Shown here one piece after another: positions 7,136-14,627 of a DNA stretch of 30,184 nt. The translations under genes and the position numbers were made by a program. Each line of letters starts with the position of its first letter. The stretch's first letter is position 1. Origin of the DNA: a virus; the IMG/VR virus record IMGVR_UViG_3300021378_001833, positions 1-30,184 of that record, one strand, 5' to 3'. The notes beneath the pieces were generated by a model that worked only from the letters and a program-made list of their open reading frames with translations, did not search any database and had not been told where the DNA came from.

Positions 7136-8646
7136 TTTATAACCTAGAATTAGAAAAACAACTTTTAGCTGGTCTTATTAAAGATTCAGATAGCCTCGCA
7201 GATATATCTAACTTCATAGATAGCGATGACTTCTATTCTCAAGAAAGCAATCTTCACAAGACTATATTCACAATAATCAAACAAGCAAACCAAAGCGGTG
7301 ATGACGTTGATGAGATTATTATAGCTCAAAGAATAGCTAACATGGGTTTGTCTTTTCAAGATAATCTTAACCCCTCTGATTATATTAAATCCTTAGCCTT
7401 AAGGAAAGTCCCTCAAGGTAACGTTGCCAAAACAGCAAGAGAGCTTAAGAAAATTTCTGTAAGAAGAGGTATATATAAAGCCGCTCAAGACATAGCTAGG
7501 GAGATGAAGAATGTCTCTCCAGAAACAGCTTATCATGAGATCGTTGAGAAGGCTGATCATGTTTATAATTCAAGAATAAACCTTTATGAAACTGGTGAAG
7601 ACTTGCCAGTAAATATTTATGACGAGATGGAGGATGTCATTGAGGACAGGGGTAATAATCCTGTTACTGAGTTCGGCATGATGGGTCCTCATCCAAAGAC
7701 AAACAAGATGTATGGTTCTCTCTTGAGACCTGGCAACATAACTGTTATTGTCGCCAGATCTGGAGTAGGAAAAACTCAGTTCTGTATGCACTACGCTAGT
7801 TGGGTAGGTGCAAAGTATGACGTTCCAATCCTTCACTTCGATAATGGAGAGATGAGTAAAGAAGAGCTTATCATGAGGCAGTGTTCTTCTATGTCTGGTA
7901 TCTCAATGCATCTTCTTGAGAGCGGCAAGTGGAGACAAGCTGGTCCAGATGTAGTTAAAAAAGTCAGAGAGACTTGGGCAAAGGTTAAAAAGCTTAAGTT
8001 CTATTACTATAACGTTGGGGGCATGGACGTAGACTCTATGGTTAACACCCTTAAAAGGTTTTACTTGTCAAAAGTTGGTCGGGGAAACAAAATGGTTTTC
8101 TCTTTCGATTATATTAAGACAACAAGCGAAGGGTCTGGCAATAAGAATGAATGGCAACTTGTTGGTGAGATGGTCGACAAGTTTAAAAAGTGTGTCCAAA
8201 AAGAAATCCTTCATGAAGGAGAGCCTATTATACCAATGATAACATCCGTTCAGTCGAACAGATATGGAATTACTAATAACAGAAATGCTCAAAACATTGT
8301 GGACGACGAAAGTATTGTCTCCCTTTCTGATAGAATTATTCAGTTTTGCTCTCACATGTTTATCCTAAGAAATAAAACAGCTGATGAAATAGAAATAGAA
8401 GGAAATAGATTTGGGACTCATAAATTAGTGAACATCAAAAGCAGACACTTGGGAGAGGATGTTGCTGGAGCCTTGGAACCCGTTCAAGTAGGAGACGCTC
8501 TGAGGAAGAACTTTGTCAATCTTGAATTCCACAACTTTAAGATTACAGAGTGTGGAGACCTTAGGGATATAGTAAGATCTGCAGAAGGAACGGCAGACCT
8601 AGATGATTCGGAAACAGAAGAAGTCCCAGATTTTGATCAGTTCTAG
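7132..8646 (+). CDS. dnaB: replicative DNA helicase, DnaB family
   Basis: 504 residues with the two-domain DnaB layout. The N-terminal primase-interacting helical domain spans about 1-145 (LEKQLLAGLIKDSD start), and the RecA-like motor domain has Walker A ARSGVGKT (208-215), a catalytic-glutamate segment HFDNGEM (235-241), and a Walker B-like FSFDYIK. The C-terminus is long and acidic (ETEEVPDFDQF). It would unwind the phage fork 5'-3' as a hexamer. It sits directly before the primase gene, the usual helicase-primase pairing. The family R-M-S motif after the catalytic segment is altered, as is common in phage versions. Confidence 0.88.
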   Translation: MIYNLELEKQLLAGLIKDSDSLADISNFIDSDDFYSQESNLHKTIFTIIKQANQSGDDVDEIIIAQRIANMGLSFQDNLNPSDYIKSLALRKVPQGNVAKTARELKKISVRRGIYKAAQDIAREMKNVSPETAYHEIVEKADHVYNSRINLYETGEDLPVNIYDEMEDVIEDRGNNPVTEFGMMGPHPKTNKMYGSLLRPGNITVIVARSGVGKTQFCMHYASWVGAKYDVPILHFDNGEMSKEELIMRQCSSMSGISMHLLESGKWRQAGPDVVKKVRETWAKVKKLKFYYYNVGGMDVDSMVNTLKRFYLSKVGRGNKMVFSFDYIKTTSEGSGNKNEWQLVGEMVDKFKKCVQKEILHEGEPIIPMITSVQSNRYGITNNRNAQNIVDDESIVSLSDRIIQFCSHMFILRNKTADEIEIEGNRFGTHKLVNIKSRHLGEDVAGALEPVQVGDALRKNFVNLEFHNFKITECGDLRDIVRSAEGTADLDDSETEEVPDFDQF

Positions 8647-8650
8647 TAAT

Positions 8651-9676
8651 ATGAAGGAAGTCTTAGAAAGTATGGGCTACAAACTCATAGATAATGGCGA
8701 CCACTGGAGAACCAACGCTCTTTATAGAGATGGAGACAACCCTACGGCTGTTAAGATCTATAAAAATTCAGGTGTTTGGAGTGACTTCGTTAGGTTTGAA
8801 AGCCCGAAGCCATTGGAGCTTTTAGTAAAACTGACTCTTGAAGGAGATAAAGAAAAACTCAAAACAGTACTGCAGTCTCTCAATTCTAAAGATCAGGAGA
8901 TAACTGAATACAAACAAAACACCTTAATACAAATGGAAAAAACTTACGACGATTCGGTTTTAGATAAACTATTCCCTAATTACAATTTCTACTTAAACAA
9001 AAGTATTTCAGAAGAAACCCAAAAATATTTTAGGGTCGGTCTTGCTGGCGGGGGCAATATGTATCGTAGGATGGTTTTCCCTGTTTATAATGAACACTCT
9101 CAAATCATAGGATTCTCTGGTAGGAAAGTTGACGATAATGATTATGCAAAATGGAAGCATCTAGGCAAAAAGAATAACTGGATATATCCAGCTTACGTAC
9201 CAAACAAAGAAACAGTAGATTCTGTTATAGACGAGAAGTGTGAAGTTTATTTAGTTGAGAGTATCGGAGATGCAATGTCTCTATATCAACAGGGCGTTAA
9301 AAATGTTTTAGTAATCTTTGGGCTTTCTGTCAGTTCTTCTATAATATCTTATCTTTCTAGCAAACAGATGAATAGGATTGTTCTTGCTGGTAATAACGAT
9401 TTCCACTCTGAAGAGAATAGAGGTCTCATGGCTTCTATAAAAAACTATTTAAAATTGAGTAACTATTTTGATCTAGATGTTTTGTGCATCAAGAACCCTC
9501 CAAAGGGTTTCAACGATCTTGGAGATGCTCACTTGAAAGAGGTTGACTTGGCTTCTTGGTCCAAAGAAACTCCAGACAGCAAAGAACAAAGAAAGTTCAT
9601 ATCTGATTTTGTTGCAGATAACGAAATGAAGTTTTCTAAAACACATATAAGAAAGGCATCTAAATTAAATGAGTGA
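8651..9676 (+). CDS. DnaG-type primase with Toprim domain
   Basis: 341 residues from ATG 8651, chosen over upstream 8603 because it follows the helicase stop by four bases. Residues about 1-60 resemble the CHC2 primase fold (DHWRTNALYRDGDN, WSDF) but have none of its zinc cysteines. Residues 138-182 match the RNA-polymerase domain (RRMVFPVYNE, GFSGRKVDD). The Toprim starts at VYLVESIGDAMSL with E203 and D207. The later D-x-D is changed to NND (248-250), so metal binding may be weakened or differently arranged. It would lay RNA primers for the phage fork with the adjacent helicase. It ends inside the nuclease gene with an eight-base overlap. Confidence 0.78.
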   Translation: MKEVLESMGYKLIDNGDHWRTNALYRDGDNPTAVKIYKNSGVWSDFVRFESPKPLELLVKLTLEGDKEKLKTVLQSLNSKDQEITEYKQNTLIQMEKTYDDSVLDKLFPNYNFYLNKSISEETQKYFRVGLAGGGNMYRRMVFPVYNEHSQIIGFSGRKVDDNDYAKWKHLGKKNNWIYPAYVPNKETVDSVIDEKCEVYLVESIGDAMSLYQQGVKNVLVIFGLSVSSSIISYLSSKQMNRIVLAGNNDFHSEENRGLMASIKNYLKLSNYFDLDVLCIKNPPKGFNDLGDAHLKEVDLASWSKETPDSKEQRKFISDFVADNEMKFSKTHIRKASKLNE

Positions 9677-10691
9677 ACCAGTAACAACATTGTCGGCAAG
9701 CAGAATCAAAACAGCAGAGAGTTGTTCTTGGTTGTATTGGTCTAAGTATAAACTAAAACTTCCAGACAGGAGTAATGACGGAGCTAGACGAGGGTCTATA
9801 TGTCACTTGATCTTTGAAGTGTTGGGGGAAAAAAGAAGGAAACATTATTTTGATGAGATCATCAGGACTCTCGATGTATTCAGTGTGCCTTCTATTAAAA
9901 GGTTAATAATGAAACACGCTATCAGGGAGGGCGTTCATGACGAAACTAACGTTCAAATGATGAAGGAGATGACTCTTAATGGCTTGATGTACGACTTCTT
10001 CGGTAATACGGACCAAGAACCTACTGAAGAACATTCCGAGAAAGATTTTCATATTGTTGTTAATGATGGTGTTGTAAAATATAAAATCAGAGGGTTTATA
10101 GACAAACTGTTTTTATACAAAGATAAAAAATATGCCTTAATTAGAGACTTTAAAACCAGCAAAGAAACATTCAAAGGTAAAGACGCGGAAGATAACATGC
10201 AGGACTTGATGTATAGTCTTGCAGTTAAGCATTTATTTCCAGAATACGAAACAAAACAAAGTGAGTTCTTGTTTCTTAAGTTTGACTTAATACCTGACAT
10301 TAAGAAAAGCGGTATAGTAAGAATGGAACCTCTGGACGAGCATGACCTTCATGGTTTCGAACATCACCTCACAGAAATACAAAAGTATTTAGACAATTTC
10401 ACAGAAGAATCTGCTACCAAAAACATGGCAGCATACAAAGGTTTCCCTAGCGATGGTTCTTTCAGTTGTAAGCTTCTTTGCGGTTTTGCTAAAGAGAAGG
10501 GGCAACTCAAAAAAGATGGGACACCTATGTGGCATTGCGGGATGAAGTTCGATTTCTTTTATTATGATATTAAAAATTCTGAAGGCAATTTTCACAAATC
10601 TTGTTTTGACGACGAGTTTTCTGAAGATATGGTTCCAGAGGGAGGTTCATATGAAATCAAACATTACCCAGGATGCCCTGCTCATAGATAA
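9669..10691 (+). CDS. Cas4/RecB-like PD-(D/E)XK exonuclease with cysteine cluster
   Basis: 340 residues. The nuclease core shows H46, then GFIDKL with D145, IRDFKTSK with D160-x-K162, and Q178-x3-Y182 (the QxxxY motif), all as in Cas4 and RecB/AddB nucleases. Cysteines C19 near the N-terminus and C267, C271, C290, C312 and C336 near the C-terminus resemble the one-plus-three arrangement that binds a 4Fe-4S cluster, with extra cysteines. It likely degrades or resects DNA ends in support of replication and recombination. There is no CRISPR array and no cas gene nearby, so an adaptation role is not supported. It is the last gene of the operon; a 50-base gap follows. Confidence 0.75.
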   Translation: MSEPVTTLSASRIKTAESCSWLYWSKYKLKLPDRSNDGARRGSICHLIFEVLGEKRRKHYFDEIIRTLDVFSVPSIKRLIMKHAIREGVHDETNVQMMKEMTLNGLMYDFFGNTDQEPTEEHSEKDFHIVVNDGVVKYKIRGFIDKLFLYKDKKYALIRDFKTSKETFKGKDAEDNMQDLMYSLAVKHLFPEYETKQSEFLFLKFDLIPDIKKSGIVRMEPLDEHDLHGFEHHLTEIQKYLDNFTEESATKNMAAYKGFPSDGSFSCKLLCGFAKEKGQLKKDGTPMWHCGMKFDFFYYDIKNSEGNFHKSCFDDEFSEDMVPEGGSYEIKHYPGCPAHR

Positions 10692-10707
10692 TGCTTATTA
10701 TTTAGTC

Positions 10708-10735
10708 TTGACGTAGACTATTTATTTGGTATGAT
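10708..10735 (+). promoter_or_regulatory. sigma-70 promoter abutting the GTG at 10742
   Basis: TTGACG at 10708-10713, a 16-base spacer, and TATGAT at 10730-10735, then six bases to the GTG start codon. It lies in a 50-base gap between operons and would give a leaderless message for the polymerase module. Confidence 0.6.
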
Positions 10736-10741
10736 TGTGGT

Positions 10742-11455
10742 GTGATAAAACCTATTTTCAAATCGACCTACTCAGTAGGTAAAAGTATATTGACTATCGA
10801 TGAGATAGTTCAGATATGCAAAGACAAAGACTTCAAAAGTCTTACCTTGGTTGAAGACAACTTAACCAGCTTTATGAAGGCTTTTCATGCCTGTGTAAAA
10901 AACGGCATAGATCTAACATACGGTCTGAGGATTACTCTCTGTAACTCCATAGAATGTAAAGACTCAGATCACAAGTGCGTTATATTTGCTTTGGATGACA
11001 AAGGCTGCAAGCTAATGAATAAAATTTATTCTAAGGCGTTTGTTGATAACGGAGGTAAAATAACATACGAAGAGCTTCGGTCATTTTGGGATAATGATAG
11101 CCTTTCTTTTGTAGTCCCCTTTTACGATAGCTTTATTCATCAGAATAACTTGTTTTTAAAGAATTGTATACCAGAGCTTGAAGGTCTCAATCCTAGATTT
11201 TGGGTTGAGAAAAACAACCTTCCTTATGACAGACTTATTGAGCAGAAAGTTTTAGAGTTTACCGATGGTAATTTCCCTATTAGTTTCGTAAAGTCAATAT
11301 ATTATAAAAACAAAGAAGATGTCGAAGCTCTCCAAACTTACAAAATCCTCTGCAACCGAAGCTTCGGAAGACAAGCTACATTATCCTGTCCAAATTTAAA
11401 TCACTTCTCTAGTGATGAGTTTTGCTTAGAATCCTATATAGAAAAAACAAAGTAA
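10742..11455 (+). CDS. stand-alone PHP domain of DNA polymerase III alpha
   Basis: 237 residues that match the first part of DnaE. SVGKSILTIDEIVQICKD (residues 11-28) corresponds to the SLLDG...EL start of the PHP domain, SLTLVEDNLTSFMKAFHA to the ALTDHGNL segment, and the end (FGRQATLSC...SSDEFCLES) to the last PHP-to-palm region. The metal-binding H-x-H near the N-terminus is absent (FKSTY instead) and TDH has become VED, so the domain is probably catalytically dead and structural. The polymerase core is encoded two genes downstream, so this is a split subunit expected to assemble with it. GTG is the start, as an in-frame alternative nearby is lacking. Its stop overlaps the exonuclease ATG (TAATG). 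Confidence 0.72.
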   Translation: MIKPIFKSTYSVGKSILTIDEIVQICKDKDFKSLTLVEDNLTSFMKAFHACVKNGIDLTYGLRITLCNSIECKDSDHKCVIFALDDKGCKLMNKIYSKAFVDNGGKITYEELRSFWDNDSLSFVVPFYDSFIHQNNLFLKNCIPELEGLNPRFWVEKNNLPYDRLIEQKVLEFTDGNFPISFVKSIYYKNKEDVEALQTYKILCNRSFGRQATLSCPNLNHFSSDEFCLESYIEKTK

Positions 11456-12087
11456 TGAACGACGACCTACTAAGATATAATAGAAAACAAAAATACATTA
11501 TTTTTGACACAGAGACGGAAGGTTTGAATTTAGTGAAATCAAAACCTTGGCAAGCGGCTTGGATTGTTGCGGAAGGAAACAAGATAATTAAAAAATATGA
11601 CAAGCTAATCAAATGGGATGACCTGAGTGTTTCTAAAGATGCAGCAAGAATCACTGGTTTCAATAAGGCCGAGTATGAAAAGAAAGCTGAAGACCCTAAA
11701 AAGGTTTGGGATGAATTCTCTAAGTATTTATATGACGATTCCTATAAGATTGTGGGCCAAAACCTTTTGGGTTTCGATGTTTACATGATAGATGTATGGA
11801 GGAAGCTTATTGGAGAACCCCTGCATCAAGACTATATCAATAGAATCATTGACACTAAAGCGATAGCTACTGCCATTGTAAAAGAGTCACCAGTAAACAA
11901 AAAAGAATTTATATATTGGCAGTATAGGTGGCTTAACTATAGAGAAAGAGGTTTGAAGACTTCTCAATTAACACTTCTTAAAAAATATGAGATTGACTTT
12001 GACAAAGACAGACTGCATGATGCCTTATACGACATCGAAATGAATTTCGAAATATTCCACAAACAACTTTACGATATCGAACTATGA
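11455..12087 (+). CDS. DnaQ-like DEDDh 3'-5' exonuclease (proofreading)
   Basis: 210 residues. The DEDDh motifs are complete: FDTETEG with D18 and E20, GQNLLGFD with N103 and D108, and LHDALYDIE with H188 and D193. It would remove mismatched 3' nucleotides as the proofreading partner of the polymerase III core. ATG 11455 (TAATG junction) is chosen over upstream 11422, which would overlap the PHP gene by 34 bases. It lies between the PHP and polymerase-core genes and shares an ATGA overlap with the latter. A clamp-binding peptide is not evident. Confidence 0.85.
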   Translation: MNDDLLRYNRKQKYIIFDTETEGLNLVKSKPWQAAWIVAEGNKIIKKYDKLIKWDDLSVSKDAARITGFNKAEYEKKAEDPKKVWDEFSKYLYDDSYKIVGQNLLGFDVYMIDVWRKLIGEPLHQDYINRIIDTKAIATAIVKESPVNKKEFIYWQYRWLNYRERGLKTSQLTLLKKYEIDFDKDRLHDALYDIEMNFEIFHKQLYDIEL

Positions 12088-14627
12088 GATACAAGAATCC
12101 ATTCCCAGCAGGAGTTAAATTACCAGAGATTGTCGTTCAAGACGACACACTAGAATCACTAGGCCTCAAGCATGGTAGTTCTAGCTTGGAGATATTGAAG
12201 CAGTTATGCAGAAAAGGTCTTAGAGATAAGTCTTTAACTAAATCTGAAAACAAAAATGATTACTATGAGAGGGTTCAGATGGAAATTGATATTCTTGATG
12301 ATCTCGGCTTTGTGGACTACATACTTCTTAACTGGGACATTATGGACTACTGCAAAAGAAGCAAAATCCCTACTGGTGCTGGAAGGGGAAGTGCTGCTGG
12401 TAGTTTAGTTTTGTTTCTTCTCGGTGTAACTAATATTGACCCAATTAAATATGAACTATTTTTTGAAAGATTTGTCTCTAAAAGCAGAGCAAGGAAAATT
12501 GAGCATGAGGGGGAAGTGTTTCTTGACGGCTCTTTACTCGCTGATATTGATAACGATATTTCTTATGATCGCAGGGCTGAAGTTATTAAGTATATTGAAG
12601 ACAAGTACGAAGGAAGAACTTCCAAGATTTTAACTCTTAATACACTAAGCTCCAAGCTATGCATGAAAGAGTGCGGAAAGATAGTGGAAGAATTATCTGA
12701 AATGGATGTTAACCAGATTAGTGACACTATACCTAAGCATTTTGGCAAAGTCGCAAAATTAGATATTGCTTACGAGGAAAGCGAATCTTTTAAAAAGTTT
12801 GCCGATAAGCATGAGAGATGTTATAAAATAGCAAAAAAATTAGAAGGCTTAATTAAAAATACAGGAGTTCACCCTTCTGGAATTTCTATTAGTTATTACA
12901 ACCAAGAGGACATAATGCCCCTTCAAAAAACTAATGATGGAGCATTAGTATCTGGTTACGATATGGATGACGTTGCTAGCCTTAGCGTTAAGTTCGATAT
13001 ACTTGGACTGAGGACGCTTTCGGTTGTTAATGATACTTGTAACCAATTAGGCATTAAAGCCGCTGACATCGATCCTGGAGACAAAAGCATCTATGATGCG
13101 CTGTCATGCTTGAGGCAACCCAAAGGTTTGTTTCAGATTGAGGCTGAAACCAACTTTAAGGTGTGTAAACAAATAGCTCCAAAAAACCTTGAGGAGTTGT
13201 CTGCTGTAGTTGCTATTGCTCGTCCTGGAGCTTTAGACTTTAAAGACAGATATGCAGACTATGCAAGAACTGGAGAGTTCCAATCTGTCCATGAATTTTT
13301 TGACGACATACTCAGTTACACTGGTGGTATTCCTCTGTATCAAGAGCAGTTGATGAAAATGGCTGTTAAGGTAGGTTTTAGTCTCGATGAGTCGGAACAA
13401 CTCAGAAGGATTGTGGGCAAGAAAAAGGTGGAAGATATGCCAGCTTGGAAGGCTAAGATTGAGGACAAAATCAAGGAAAGAAACTTGGACCCAATAATAG
13501 GGGATGTTCTATGGAAGGTCGCAGAAGATTCAGCCAACTACTCCTTCAATAAGTCTCATAGTATCTCTTATGCTTATTTGGCGGCAATTACAATTTATTT
13601 AAAATTCAACCACCCACAAGAGTTTTTCCTTAGTTTGTTAAAGATGGCTAGGTTTGAGCCTAACTCTCACGAAGAGATAGCTAAAATATCGCAAGAGCTT
13701 TCCTTCTTTAACATTGAATTACTACCTCCAGATTTAAACCTGTCTGATTTTGACTTCAAAATCGATGATGAGAACATCAGATATGGACTAAATTCCATCA
13801 AGGGAGTTTCTGGCAAGGTTGTAGAGTCACTGATTGAATTCAGAGAGAACAAGTTCGAAAACAAATATGATATATTTATAGCAGCTAAAGATTGCGGCGT
13901 TAATATCGGTACCATGTCGGCTTTTGTTCAGGCTGGATTACTTGATTCTTTCGTGGTTACTGATCGTTGCAGATTAGTTCTCGAAGCTCAAACATTCAAC
14001 ATATTAACTGACAGAGAAAAAAGGAACATTATTGAAGTAGGAGAGCGTTTTGATTTCGATGTATTGAATACAATACAACACTTCAAAGAAAACGAGGCTC
14101 CTGCTGATGACGGAAGGGTATTATTCGCAGAAAGAAGGTTCAATACATTTAAGAAGAAATATACGCCCTATAAAAAAATATACGAACAAAATACAAGTCA
14201 TATAAAGTATGCTAACTGGCATTTCGAAGAGAAGCTTTTAGGTTACAGCTACTCACACAACATTAGAGATATCTTTAGCTCTGGAGATTCTGTTTCGTTT
14301 CATACTTCAGAGGACATAGCTAACTCTTCTGCCAGAAGAAGGATAAAGTTCGTAGGAACGGTCACAGACGTTATAAAAAGAACTAGCAGAAACGGTAATA
14401 AGTATGCGAGACTAGAAATGAAAGATGATGTAGGTTCCGTTTGTGGTTTATTTTTAGACTCAGACAGGAATGAAAGGTTGACAGAGTACATTAGTTCTGG
14501 TAAAAAGTTACCTAACAAGGGTGACGTCGCTATAATTACAGGCGATGTCGGAGAAGACATAGTGTTTGTTGATTCAATAAACACTGTGAAAGAAAAAATT
14601 TATATGAAATTATCTGAACTAAAATGA
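12084..14627 (+). CDS. dnaE: DNA polymerase III alpha catalytic core (DnaE without PHP)
   Basis: 847 residues corresponding to DnaE from just after the PHP domain. GAGRGSAAGS (98-107) is the palm P-loop-like motif. The catalytic aspartates are in DIDND (154-158) and VKFDILGLRTL (D305). IPLYQEQLMKMA, RRIVGKKK and YSFNKSHSISYAY are the fingers motifs, and LLPPDLN and YGLNSIKGV lie in the helix-hairpin-helix region. An OB fold occupies about 750-835 (FVGTVTDVIKRTSRNG). Compared with E. coli DnaE about 14 extra residues lie between FERF and the first aspartates. It lacks an obvious tau-binding tail. It synthesises the phage genome with the separate PHP and exonuclease proteins. No clamp or clamp loader is seen in the window, so host factors or genes outside may be used. 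Confidence 0.92.
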   Translation: MRYKNPFPAGVKLPEIVVQDDTLESLGLKHGSSSLEILKQLCRKGLRDKSLTKSENKNDYYERVQMEIDILDDLGFVDYILLNWDIMDYCKRSKIPTGAGRGSAAGSLVLFLLGVTNIDPIKYELFFERFVSKSRARKIEHEGEVFLDGSLLADIDNDISYDRRAEVIKYIEDKYEGRTSKILTLNTLSSKLCMKECGKIVEELSEMDVNQISDTIPKHFGKVAKLDIAYEESESFKKFADKHERCYKIAKKLEGLIKNTGVHPSGISISYYNQEDIMPLQKTNDGALVSGYDMDDVASLSVKFDILGLRTLSVVNDTCNQLGIKAADIDPGDKSIYDALSCLRQPKGLFQIEAETNFKVCKQIAPKNLEELSAVVAIARPGALDFKDRYADYARTGEFQSVHEFFDDILSYTGGIPLYQEQLMKMAVKVGFSLDESEQLRRIVGKKKVEDMPAWKAKIEDKIKERNLDPIIGDVLWKVAEDSANYSFNKSHSISYAYLAAITIYLKFNHPQEFFLSLLKMARFEPNSHEEIAKISQELSFFNIELLPPDLNLSDFDFKIDDENIRYGLNSIKGVSGKVVESLIEFRENKFENKYDIFIAAKDCGVNIGTMSAFVQAGLLDSFVVTDRCRLVLEAQTFNILTDREKRNIIEVGERFDFDVLNTIQHFKENEAPADDGRVLFAERRFNTFKKKYTPYKKIYEQNTSHIKYANWHFEEKLLGYSYSHNIRDIFSSGDSVSFHTSEDIANSSARRRIKFVGTVTDVIKRTSRNGNKYARLEMKDDVGSVCGLFLDSDRNERLTEYISSGKKLPNKGDVAIITGDVGEDIVFVDSINTVKEKIYMKLSELK

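Noticed and set aside
9669-10691. Cas4-like nuclease as part of a CRISPR system
   Set aside because: No repeat-spacer array and no other cas gene is present in the window; the context is replication.
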